Shown here: in pieces, positions 1-6,799 of the stretch | Layout: every line of letters starts with the position of its first letter | Position numbering within the stretch: the first letter of the stretch is position 1 | From: Verrucomicrobiaceae bacterium | GTDB lineage: Bacteria > Verrucomicrobiota > Verrucomicrobiia > Verrucomicrobiales > Verrucomicrobiaceae | Direction: 5' to 3' | Assembly: GCA_021151605.1 (NCBI GenBank) | Contig: JAGKWZ010000083.1 | Location: forward strand, 1-20,485 | Length of the DNA: 20,485 nucleotides | Notes under the pieces: model-generated | Databases searched by the model: none | What the model was told of the DNA's origin: nothing | The model's input: the letters and a program-made list of their open reading frames with translations, nothing else | Program-made: the position numbers and the translations under genes

Positions 1-20
1 TTGAGGATCAGTTCGCCCGG

Positions 21-302
21 CTAAGGATCGCTGGGCGGGAGGGCCCGGGCAGCCGGCGCCTTAGGTCCCCTACCCTGCTGCGGCCTCTGAGAACTCAAAC
101 CAAACCACTCACGGACCACAAGAATGATCAGCACCGCTCCTAGCAAGAGGCAAAGCGTGCGCGCTGGGTGACGGCGGAATGGCGAGGTGATATCCAAAGG
201 GAAAGCCCCGAGTTTAGCGGAGAATGCCAGCCCATGCCAAGGGCGGATAGAGGCTCCAAATTGGAAGAAGAATTTCTCGCGGAAGCCTGCCTTCTTTGGC
301 AT
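21..302 (-). CDS. Putative small single-pass membrane protein, unrecognised
   Basis: This 93-aa frame begins at an ATG just upstream of, and divergent from, glpX. The first half is basic and aromatic. A clear hydrophobic segment at about residues 50-65 (core LCLLLGAVLIILVV) follows an Arg/His-rich stretch. The tail is rich in Pro, Ala and Arg. That is compatible with one transmembrane helix with its N-terminal side in the cytoplasm. I recognise no family. A GTG one codon upstream is an alternative start. Codon choice is mixed, with no strong GC3 signal, so a chance frame cannot be excluded. Its 5' end sits 16 bases from the glpX start, so the two genes would share a very tight divergent promoter region. 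Confidence 0.35.
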   Translation of the reverse strand: MPKKAGFREKFFFQFGASIRPWHGLAFSAKLGAFPLDITSPFRRHPARTLCLLLGAVLIILVVREWFGLSSQRPQQGRGPKAPAARALPPSDP

Positions 303-318
303 CACTCAGCACAACCCT

Positions 319-1374
319 ATGTCCAACTCATCTCTGCCACCACTTCGCAGCCCACTTGATCTCGAACGCCTCATCGAATTCGAGTTTGTCCGAGCCACGG
401 AGAATGCAGCACTGCGCTCCCTGCACTGGCTGGGGCGTGGTGAAAAGGAGCTTGCAGACGCAGCCGCATGCAGCGCGATCTACGGAGTCTTCGACATCCT
501 CGATGTCTGCGGGACCGTCGTCATCGGGGAAGGCATCAAAGATAACGCCCCCGGGATCTTCGTGGGCGAACACCTGGGCACCTGGAAGCCAGGGGCACCA
601 CGCTTCGACATCGCCTTAGACCCCATTGATGGCACCACAAACATCGCCAAAGGCACACCGAACAGCATCTCCTGCATCGCCGCAGCCCAGGTGCCGGAGG
701 GGGCCGAGCGTGCCATGAAAAACATCCCCAGCTTTTACTGTCAAAAGCTCGCCTACGGTCCCGCAGTCAAAAAAGCACTGAAGAGTGAAGGCGACCGCCC
801 ACTGCTGGATCTCCCCTTGAAAGACGTGATCGAGTTCGTGGCCAGAGCGCTGGACAAACATGTGCGTGATGTCGTCGTGGTGACGATGGACCGCCCACGC
901 CATGCCGACCTCATTCGGGAAGTGCGCGCCACAGGTGCCGCCCTGCGCATGATCACAGATGGAGACATCACCGCCGCCGTCGCCCCCTCCCTGCAGGAGT
1001 CGGGGGTCGATCTTTATGCAGGCATGGGCGGCAGCCCAGAGGCCGTGCTCACCGCAGCAGCCCTGAAGTGTCTCGGAGGTGACATGGATGTGCGGATGTG
1101 GTTCCACACCGAAGAGCACCGCGCAGAGGTGGCCCAGCAGGCAAGCCTGGAGGAAATGACCCGCACCTACCGCTGCGATGATCTGGTGCCGGGTGAAAGC
1201 GCACTTTTCTGCGCCACAGGCATCAGTGACAGCCCCCTGCTTCCCGGTGTACGCACCATCGGGCATCGCGTGGAGACACACAGCATCCTCATGCGCGCCC
1301 GCAGCGGCACCGTGCGCCGCATCCATGCCAGCCATGATCTGGACAAAAAGATCGTCCCCGTCCGTCAGGCCTGA
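319..1374 (+). CDS. glpX: Fructose-1,6-bisphosphatase class II (GlpX family)
   Basis: This 351-aa protein hydrolyses fructose-1,6-bisphosphate to fructose-6-phosphate in gluconeogenesis, in the cytoplasm. The N-terminus matches the GlpX pattern, with a conserved RATENAALRS stretch (about residues 24-33). A GEGIKDNAPG segment follows at about residues 72-81. The metal-binding signature of the Li-sensitive phosphatase superfamily, DPIDGTTN, is at about residues 97-104. A YAGMGGSPEAVL segment lies near residues 233-244. Length is typical for GlpX (about 320-350 aa). The open frame extends upstream to 187, but homologous sequence begins at the ATG at 319, so that start was chosen; no clear Shine-Dalgarno precedes it. 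The downstream lipoprotein gene is on the same strand about 100 bases away and need not be functionally linked. Class II identity is well supported; in some bacteria these enzymes also act on sedoheptulose-1,7-bisphosphate. Confidence 0.93.
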   Translation: MSNSSLPPLRSPLDLERLIEFEFVRATENAALRSLHWLGRGEKELADAAACSAIYGVFDILDVCGTVVIGEGIKDNAPGIFVGEHLGTWKPGAPRFDIALDPIDGTTNIAKGTPNSISCIAAAQVPEGAERAMKNIPSFYCQKLAYGPAVKKALKSEGDRPLLDLPLKDVIEFVARALDKHVRDVVVVTMDRPRHADLIREVRATGAALRMITDGDITAAVAPSLQESGVDLYAGMGGSPEAVLTAAALKCLGGDMDVRMWFHTEEHRAEVAQQASLEEMTRTYRCDDLVPGESALFCATGISDSPLLPGVRTIGHRVETHSILMRARSGTVRRIHASHDLDKKIVPVRQA

Positions 1375-1473
1375 TCCCGCCTACTCTCCCGGGGTTCATT
1401 CAGCCGGCTCATCCGAACCATCGGCCCCAGCCCAGCATTGCACTCGGGAGAACAGTGGCTCAAACTTCCCCTC

Positions 1474-1845
1474 ATGATCCGATTCCTTTCCGCCCTTCTG
1501 ATCGCCCTTGGCCTCGCTGCCTGTGACCCCGCCCCACTCGCAGCGTACAAAGATCTCCAATGGAAGGATGACGTCTATCTGCTGAATGAAAAGCCCTTCA
1601 CAGGCATGGCCCGTGAAACCCACAAAAACGGCAAGCTCAAAGGCGAGTACTCCTTTGCCGATGGCCGCCTGCACGGCGTCGTGAAGGAGTGGTGGGACAA
1701 CGGCGTCCTGTCCACCGAGACACACTTCCAGAAAGGCAAGCGCCACGGCCTGAACCGCTACTGGTCAAAGAAAGGCAACCTCATGAAAGAGCAGATCTAC
1801 GACCACGACAAATCCGTAAGCGCCAAGCATTACGAGGTGGAATAA
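1474..1845 (+). CDS. MORN-repeat lipoprotein (YwqK-like)
   Basis: This 123-aa protein has a lipoprotein signal peptide: a short basic start, a hydrophobic stretch (RFLSALLIALGLAAC) and a lipobox LAAC with the lipidated Cys at residue 17. The mature part carries three or four MORN_2-type repeats of the form F-x-G-x-(6-8)-NG-x-L. Examples are KPFTGMARETHKNGKLKGEY, DGRLHGVVKEWWDNGVLSTE and KGKRHGLNRYWSKKGNL. Proteins of this kind are often labelled YwqK-family antitoxins from an old toxin-antitoxin assignment, but MORN repeats are general scaffolding modules, so no function is claimed beyond a probable membrane-anchored lipoprotein. The ATG at 1474 was chosen because it places the signal peptide at the N-terminus; an in-frame TTG at 1438 is less likely. 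It lies downstream of glpX on the same strand. No partner toxin gene is visible. Confidence 0.8.
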   Translation: MIRFLSALLIALGLAACDPAPLAAYKDLQWKDDVYLLNEKPFTGMARETHKNGKLKGEYSFADGRLHGVVKEWWDNGVLSTETHFQKGKRHGLNRYWSKKGNLMKEQIYDHDKSVSAKHYEVE

Positions 1846-1879
1846 CCGCTCCCAGTCTCCAAGTCTGCTTCATGGCCGT

Positions 1880-1916
1880 CTCCAAAGTGGAACAGGTTTC
1901 CAACCTGTTCGCTCCC
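1880..1916 (+). repeat. 37-bp direct repeat with 9-bp hairpin, copy 1
   Basis: This element has an identical copy at 2089-2125. Its centre is a perfect inverted repeat, GAACAGGTT / TCC / AACCTGTTC (1890-1910), preceded by CTCCAAAGTG and followed by GCTCCC. It has the form of a REP-like element. Confidence 0.85.
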
Positions 1917-1950
1917 TGTCTCAAAGTCTCGCGGCGCAGCCCCAAGGAAA

Positions 1951-1967
1951 GGCGGTTTCCAACCGCC
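1951..1967 (+). repeat. Related hairpin, different stem and same loop
   Basis: A perfect 7-bp inverted repeat GGCGGTT / TCC / AACCGCC. The TT-TCC-AA core is identical to the 37-bp repeats, while the outer stem differs on both arms in a compensating way. Confidence 0.75.
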
Positions 1968-2088
1968 TCACCCGGCGCTTCAAAAGCGCTGCTCCTTGTC
2001 CATCCCTCCATCCCTCAAAGTCTCCACGCAAAGCGCGTCTCCAAGTCTGCTACAGCCAAACCCTCACAGGTTAAAAACCCGTGACACT

Positions 2089-2125
2089 CTCCAAAGTGGA
2101 ACAGGTTTCCAACCTGTTCGCTCCC
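2089..2125 (+). repeat. 37-bp direct repeat with 9-bp hairpin, copy 2
   Basis: Identical over 37 bases to 1880-1916. The inverted repeat is at 2099-2107 and 2111-2119 with loop TCC. Confidence 0.85.
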
Positions 2126-2296
2126 AGTCTCCAAGTCTCCCAGTCTCAAAGCCTCCGGCCCAGCCGTCTCCGAGTCTTCTGCCTAACCGTCTCCCAGTCT
2201 TCAGCTTCACCTCTCGCGGTGTTCAATTCCCGGCTGCTTCCTTGCTGCCATGAGAACCCATTCTGCGGTCATTCTCTGGTGAAAGCCATGAGTTCA

Positions 2297-2323
2297 GTCA
2301 GGCGGCTGCACGCTGACGTCATT
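2297..2323. repeat. 27-bp direct repeat flanking the DUF2442 gene, copy 1
   Basis: Matches 2779-2805 at 24 of 27 positions in the same orientation. It contains the palindrome TGACGTCA and the inverted pair GTCAG...CTGAC. The two copies are 482 bases apart and bracket the DUF2442 gene. Confidence 0.7.
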
Positions 2324-2360
2324 TTCCCTCCAGTTCCGGGAAGTGTGAGCCAGCCTTCTG

Positions 2361-2717
2361 TCACCCCACAAAACCCTGATGGGCATACCGGCGCAGAGTC
2401 TCTGGGGCGATGTCATAGCCATTCTCCCAGGAAAGAATGCCGTAGGCCAAAAAGACTCTGGCAAAGAATTCGGGATCGCACAAGGCACGGCGCAAGGGAC
2501 CGCCCTCATCTCCATAATGGGCGAAGTCTAAATCAGCCACATAGTTGTCTCGAAAGCGCAGACTGATCCGGTGCGGGCCAGTCACCCGCAGAGAGGCGAC
2601 TTCGCAGGCTTCCAGCGAGACTGAGAGAGGAGTGGTTGTCGTCATTCCTTGGGGGATGGCGATAGACTCAGCGGCGACGGATTTCAGCGAGACAGAGAGA
2701 GGTGAGGTTGTCGTCAT
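2361..2717 (-). CDS. DUF2442-family small protein
   Basis: A 118-aa frame; the family domain occupies the last 80 or so residues. The N-terminal strand pair reads SLRVTGPHRISLRFRDNYVA. It is followed by DLDF and by the diagnostic LxDPEFFARVFLAYGILSWENGYDIAPETL, given here as its parts CDPEFFARV, GILSWENGYD and IAPETLRR. DUF2442 proteins are 80-100 aa, function is not established, and they often neighbour a DUF4160 gene, in pairs suspected to be toxin-antitoxin modules; no DUF4160 gene is visible here. Two candidate starts exist because the first 11 codons are duplicated: ATG at 2717 and ATG at 2645. The inner one gives 94 aa, closer to family length; the outer is reported because it keeps the whole open frame. 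It lies 140 bases downstream of the four-gene cassette and is more GC-rich than it, so it probably does not belong to it. Confidence 0.75.
   Translation of the reverse strand: MTTTSPLSVSLKSVAAESIAIPQGMTTTTPLSVSLEACEVASLRVTGPHRISLRFRDNYVADLDFAHYGDEGGPLRRALCDPEFFARVFLAYGILSWENGYDIAPETLRRYAHQGFVG
2613..2717 (-). repeat. Duplicated start segment inside the DUF2442 gene
   Basis: The 33 bases at 2685-2717 (reading ATGACGACAACC then MTTTSPLSVSL on the minus strand) recur at 2613-2645 with 30 of 33 identical. They are in the same frame and 72 bases apart. The duplication creates two in-frame start codons. Confidence 0.8.
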
Positions 2718-2778
2718 AGCTCAGCGATTGAAAAGCGCAGGACTGTTTAGAGGGCGTGAAGAAGATGCTGGGGTTTCT

Positions 2779-2805
2779 GTCAGGCAGTTGCACCCTGACG
2801 TCATT
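2779..2805. repeat. 27-bp direct repeat flanking the DUF2442 gene, copy 2
   Basis: Second copy of the element at 2297-2323 (24 of 27 identical). Here GTCAGG / 9 bases / CCTGAC forms a perfect 6-bp inverted repeat adjoining TGACGTCA. It sits between the end of the cassette and the DUF2442 gene. Confidence 0.7.
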
Positions 2806-2857
2806 CACTTTGAGGATTTGCACCGCAGAGTTGGGAAGAATGTGATATTGCCACCCT

Positions 2858-3829
2858 TCACAGGCCTGACCGCGCATATCTGAATCGGTAACGCCATACG
2901 TCAGCGAGCCCCTGCCCCGTGCCTTTCGAGTATTCGGAGGCCACTGGGAATACAATACTGGCGGCAGGAAAGGCGGAGATACGGTCGAGGTAGAATAAGC
3001 CAAATCCCACGACTTGGGCTTTCGTAGCGAGTGGACAAAAGAATAAGTCGGATATCTCGCCTGGGTAGGTTGCAATAAATCTTTCCAAAGCCATTGCAGT
3101 CGCAAACGGATCGTACGCTGGCGCAAAAAACTGATCTTCATATGGATCAAAGTCTTCCTGGCATGAATGAACTTGAACGCGATTCTCTTGATACATGTGC
3201 GGCTGCAATGCTGGAAATGGAAATACTCTGACCTTACGTGCGCGAAGTTTATCGTGTGCTACGGCTCGAATCAGCCGCGCGTCGTAACCACAACCAACAA
3301 TGAGCATTTCCGCAGAGAGAGTTGAAGTGTGACTCCCTGCATACCCAGAAACTTGTCTAACCTCATCAATTCGGCCATACGAAAAAACCGTTCGACTTCC
3401 AGCGTTGTAAGCTTGCGGTTCTGCGTAATAGAAATCGACTGAGGAGAGACCAAACTCATAAAGTCGTTTCAATAAAAACAAAAGATGTGGGCGAAGAAAC
3501 CCTGTAATATCCAAGGCAATACTCGATCCAGGCTCGAGAGGGTGAGAATTTAAATACGAGTCAACTACACTTGCTTCATTACCCTCAGCCATCTGAATGC
3601 AATTGCTTGCTAACTCGCTGGAAAGAAAACGATATTCAGCGAGTGCGAGAAGATGCTTTTGCTTTGCAGATATAACATTGGCCAGCACATTCACGCGGTC
3701 AGCTAAAGTAAAGGCACTGATAAAACGATCATACAAACAGCCAGTAGACTTGAGTTGATCGAAAGTAAGGCAGTCTCTTTGGTGTCTTAAATATGGGCTA
3801 TAGGCTCCCAAATAAGTCGGGTTGATCAT
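2858..3829 (-). CDS. Unrecognised 323-aa protein, last gene of the putative defence cassette
   Basis: I do not recognise this family. It has an N-terminal helical part (residues 1-95), then a probable alpha/beta part. A hydrophobic strand-helix unit SSIALDITGFLRPHLLFLL (103-120) is followed by EFGLSSVDFYYAEPQ. A glycine-rich strand-loop LIVGCGYDARLIRAV comes at about 176-190, then KVRVFPFPALQPHMYQEN (199-216). Near the end is DLFFCPLATKAQVVGFGLF (261-279), where PLxTKxxxxGxxLF resembles the TK-containing loop of Rossmannoid CARF/SAVED-like ligand-binding folds; that comparison is speculative. There is no signal peptide or membrane segment, so it is probably cytoplasmic. The ATG lies 32 bases inside the end of the ATPase gene, so translation should be coupled. 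Base composition matches the rest of the cassette and is lower in GC than the flanks. Confidence 0.8.
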   Translation of the reverse strand: MINPTYLGAYSPYLRHQRDCLTFDQLKSTGCLYDRFISAFTLADRVNVLANVISAKQKHLLALAEYRFLSSELASNCIQMAEGNEASVVDSYLNSHPLEPGSSIALDITGFLRPHLLFLLKRLYEFGLSSVDFYYAEPQAYNAGSRTVFSYGRIDEVRQVSGYAGSHTSTLSAEMLIVGCGYDARLIRAVAHDKLRARKVRVFPFPALQPHMYQENRVQVHSCQEDFDPYEDQFFAPAYDPFATAMALERFIATYPGEISDLFFCPLATKAQVVGFGLFYLDRISAFPAASIVFPVASEYSKGTGQGLADVWRYRFRYARSGL

Positions 3830-5852
3830 CGCTTTCTAGCTCCTCTGGTTGAATTGAATAGGTCGACAATCCGAATGGTGGAGTGCATCGAGATAATCGC
3901 TCATCAACAATCTTGGCGAATCGCTTCTCCGCATCGGATTTTGAGCCGTTACTATCCGTGCTGAAGAGGCTTTCAATCTCGTCCCCAGTTAATGCTATGT
4001 TTCCTCTGCTTGACAAAGTAAGCTCAAATTTTGGACATAACATTCCGCTGAGCCTAAACAGTTTGTGCGGCATGCTTGAGTTCCTATCAAGCCGATCTTT
4101 CTCTGGAATAAAAACAGACCACCTAACGGCTGTATCCATCAGCCTCATGCTCTCCGCTGATAAAGAATTTGGATCAAAACTAAAAGAGTTAAGTGAACAT
4201 TCCGAAGGCTTTTCGCTGAATCGCAATGAGCGAAATAGTCGACCAATGCGCTCAATAGCTGCACGAATTCTGAGCCCCTCATTACCATAGATCAACACAT
4301 CTTCAAAAAACCACTCCGACGCACCTGCCGCTCCCCGACTTTGAGCGCCTCCACTAACACACTTACCTTCGAAAAGCCGTTCCCCGCTATAGAGTGCCTC
4401 ATCATAGATTTTCTTCAATGTAACTAGCAAGCTTCGCGCGACTCCAGATGACATTCGAACAAAATCATCGAACCCAGTGTAAATCACGGGAAGCTGTAAG
4501 TTACGCCTCATTTGAGCAAGCAAATCGGCCTTAAACTTAGACGCCGCCTTCTCTTGCTCAGTGCCTTTTGGCTGCGTGCGATACCGGCGGCCAGACTGCC
4601 CTATGTTTTCGGACGCATCGACAAGATTCTTTTTCTCTGACCACGCTCTGTAGATCAAGAAAGTGTTTAGCTTCTCAATGAATGGATCGTTTGGAACTTG
4701 GATCGCATTAACCACCTTCACTATGTCTTCGTTGCAATTAATGCCAAGGTATTTGGAGCCTTTGGCGCGGCTTTCCAAATGCTTTTGCAATTTCTCAAGC
4801 CATGGGCGCTTCTCTGAACCATTCCATGATGTCAGAGATTGCTCCCAAATGGTTTGTTGGTCTTCAAAGGCCAAGCGCACATCGTCATCAGATCCTTTCC
4901 AGCCAGCATTCTCAAGGCGTCTTCTCACGATATTCATCGCAAACCGAGGGTATGCATCACTGCTTCTCAGTCTTTGGTCTAGTTGCAGTTCCTCATACTC
5001 GGACTCCTTTTTCAAAACTTCCTCGTTAGAAAATGTCTCGTATGTGTAGATGCCCCAGAGACGAACACCAACTTTGAAAGTTGATGGTTGTTGTTTTTCA
5101 CGAATTAGGGTGTTGATGTATCTCTGTGCCGTTGAGTGGAAATGCTCATACTCATCAACCAGCCAGGAAAAGGTTATACCTTCAAATACTGAGGGGATGT
5201 GTATGGCGAGGAGTTTTGGAATCCCAAAAATCAAAGCCCCTCGAGAGCAGATAACAGGAACTTCTGGAGGGTCGTCAGTGAAGCTATTGTTGATAGCCAA
5301 GTCTAAACTCCGACGAAGTTCGGCAATTCGCTTTACGAGATCATTCCAAGAGTCGACTTTTTTCGTTTCGCATGGACTACGGTCAAAAAGATTCAGTACT
5401 GCGCCTATGAATTCGTCGGAATCGATGTGGTCTCTTCGGCCTACCGGAAAAATATCTTCAACAACTGCACATAGACGTTCGGTGAACCAAAGCTCGACAT
5501 AGAAGGCGAATAGGTTTGTCCATGCATCTGAATGTGGACCGGTTTTCTTGAACCGACTTGCGTGCAACCCAGACGCGCGGAGATATATTCCGACATACTT
5601 CTCTCGGCGGATGGTTTTTTCAATTTCACCGCCGCTCCTAATCTTCTGTAGCTCAAATGAGAAATGCCTCATTAGATGAGTTTTGCCACTGCCTTTACCT
5701 CCTAGAACAATCATTGGCATCAACGATGCAGGCCGAAATATTTGTTCGAACCCGCCTTCGTCACCCAAATCAACCCAGAAGGAATCAATCTCAGTGTCCA
5801 GCAAATTTGCTGCGTGCGGAACTCTAAATGGATTTTCTTTGATGATGCTCAT
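3798..5852 (-). CDS. ORC/CDC6-like AAA+ (P-loop) ATPase, defence-associated
   Basis: A 684-aa ATPase. Walker A is GGKGSGKTH at residues 51-59, after MPMIVL, and is followed by LMRHFSFELQK. Walker B is FSWLVDEYEHF at 228-238, with the acidic DE pair needed for hydrolysis. A strand TFKVGVRLWGIYTYETF (about 258-274) is in the place of a sensor region. The C-terminal half is long, helical and charged, without a nuclease motif I can identify. The opening NPFRVPHAANLL followed by a P-loop near residue 50 is typical of the ORC-CDC6-like ATPases seen in bacterial conflict operons. It probably binds nucleic acid or a partner and uses ATP to switch the system on. The ATG overlaps the stop of the preceding gene by four bases (ATGA), and its own end overlaps the next gene by 32. 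It is the central gene of the four-gene cassette. The ATPase call is firm; the ORC-like label is from pattern memory. Confidence 0.85.
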   Translation of the reverse strand: MSIIKENPFRVPHAANLLDTEIDSFWVDLGDEGGFEQIFRPASLMPMIVLGGKGSGKTHLMRHFSFELQKIRSGGEIEKTIRREKYVGIYLRASGLHASRFKKTGPHSDAWTNLFAFYVELWFTERLCAVVEDIFPVGRRDHIDSDEFIGAVLNLFDRSPCETKKVDSWNDLVKRIAELRRSLDLAINNSFTDDPPEVPVICSRGALIFGIPKLLAIHIPSVFEGITFSWLVDEYEHFHSTAQRYINTLIREKQQPSTFKVGVRLWGIYTYETFSNEEVLKKESEYEELQLDQRLRSSDAYPRFAMNIVRRRLENAGWKGSDDDVRLAFEDQQTIWEQSLTSWNGSEKRPWLEKLQKHLESRAKGSKYLGINCNEDIVKVVNAIQVPNDPFIEKLNTFLIYRAWSEKKNLVDASENIGQSGRRYRTQPKGTEQEKAASKFKADLLAQMRRNLQLPVIYTGFDDFVRMSSGVARSLLVTLKKIYDEALYSGERLFEGKCVSGGAQSRGAAGASEWFFEDVLIYGNEGLRIRAAIERIGRLFRSLRFSEKPSECSLNSFSFDPNSLSAESMRLMDTAVRWSVFIPEKDRLDRNSSMPHKLFRLSGMLCPKFELTLSSRGNIALTGDEIESLFSTDSNGSKSDAEKRFAKIVDERLSRCTPPFGLSTYSIQPEELESDDQPDLFGSL

Positions 5853-6799
5853 GCGTAAAACTCTGAAACCTTTTCGCGGCGTTCAAATATCGGCGTCCAA
5901 TGGTGTTGCTTCGATTTCACCCAAAAAATTGGCAGTGAATTGTCAGGCGTGTTGTGGTTGAAACCCACCATAACACCACAATTCTTGTAGCCCATTGGGT
6001 GATGTCTAAACAATTTGCCGCCGTAATGTCGAACGACGCGCGAACACTCATCAGATGAGAGCGGCGGGCATGCGTCCAGTTCATTCATGTGGACGCATGG
6101 TGTTTGCGATATGGAATATGAGTTATCGAGTGTAACCACCGCATTTACTTCAGAAAACAATTGTCCAGACCGAACCTTTTCCAACCCGCGTTGCATCCCA
6201 ACGAGTGCAACGTAATTAACAATAACTCCTTTTGATCTGAGGCGCTTCACTTGATCGTTGTGCTTTTCGCAAAGTTGGTCGCCAGTTCCCAGGAAATCAT
6301 CTGTCAAGATTACATGCGTCACAGAAGCGCTATTCGCAGTTAATTGTTCGAAAACCTCTCCCATAGTCCTGATTGAATCGGGCGGGAGGCTAGCAAGCTG
6401 CCTTAGCCGGTAACTCAGCATTGAGGCACTTTCCGAGACATCCCCAACTGGAACTATTCTCATTCTAGAAACTGCTTGTTCCAAAAATCTCCGGATCTCG
6501 CCATCGCCGAATGTTGGATTCAATTCCAAGCATTCCTGCACTTGAGGATAGAGAATGTGATCTCTGAACATGGAATAAAGAAGCGCGTCGATTTCATCTT
6601 GACCAAAGTAGATGAACTGATGAAGTAAATACAGGGCGTAGTATTTCTCTGTTTCGGCTTCACAAACTTCCCCAGCAAATCCTTTGAGCCAATCTTCGAC
6701 AACTTGCTCCTTGGCGTACCCTTCCCAGACCGCTTCAGACAGTGCACGAATTCTTGAGCGCCATTCTTGCCCCTTTGCGTAAATGTCTTCAGTCGGCAT
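5849..6799 (-). CDS. Phosphoribosyltransferase-like protein (PRTase-CE type)
   Basis: A 316-aa protein. The N-terminal half is helical. Residues 162-175, HVILTDDFLGTGDQ, match the PRPP-binding loop of type I phosphoribosyltransferases: hydrophobic strand, two acidic residues, then a small TG turn. The next strand, GVIVNYVALVGMQRGLEKV (191-209), fits the same Rossmann-like fold. The C-terminus has GYKNCGVMVGFNHNTPDNSL then PIFWVKS and WTPIFERR (270-308). I associate this NTPDN-LPIFW signature with the PRTase-like effectors annotated in bacterial conflict systems. It may modify a nucleotide or bind PRPP or a nucleotide as a signal; catalysis is not shown. The ATG at 6799 was chosen; an in-frame TTG at 6829 would add ten residues. 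It overlaps the end of the methyltransferase gene by 11 bases and the ATPase start by 4, so all are co-translated. Confidence 0.82.
   Translation of the reverse strand: MPTEDIYAKGQEWRSRIRALSEAVWEGYAKEQVVEDWLKGFAGEVCEAETEKYYALYLLHQFIYFGQDEIDALLYSMFRDHILYPQVQECLELNPTFGDGEIRRFLEQAVSRMRIVPVGDVSESASMLSYRLRQLASLPPDSIRTMGEVFEQLTANSASVTHVILTDDFLGTGDQLCEKHNDQVKRLRSKGVIVNYVALVGMQRGLEKVRSGQLFSEVNAVVTLDNSYSISQTPCVHMNELDACPPLSSDECSRVVRHYGGKLFRHHPMGYKNCGVMVGFNHNTPDNSLPIFWVKSKQHHWTPIFERREKVSEFYA

Larger units (their letters stand above)
1846..2290. repeat. Non-coding repeat region with GTCTCC motifs and short hairpins
   Basis: About 445 bases with no convincing gene. The plus strand is peppered with GTCTCCAAGTCT and CAGTCTCC words, the reverse complement of the GGAGACTTGGAGAC words found to the right of the cassette. 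Small perfect hairpins are interspersed: two copies of GAACAGGTT-TCC-AACCTGTTC, one GGCGGTT-TCC-AACCGCC, one GCGCTT-CAA-AAGCGC and one CGC-AAA-GCG. Several frames are open through it by chance, but they show only repeat-derived words. Confidence 0.75.

Noticed and set aside
616..1335. Long minus-strand frame of 239 codons
   Set aside because: It is the antisense of glpX; its His/Cys/Ala-rich translation is typical of a reversed GC-rich gene.
2668..3150. Minus-strand frame of 160 codons overlapping the end of the 323-aa gene
   Set aside because: The first half is out of frame with the 323-aa protein; the part around NDVRVQLPD is protein-like but has no start of its own and is treated as part of the flanking repeat.
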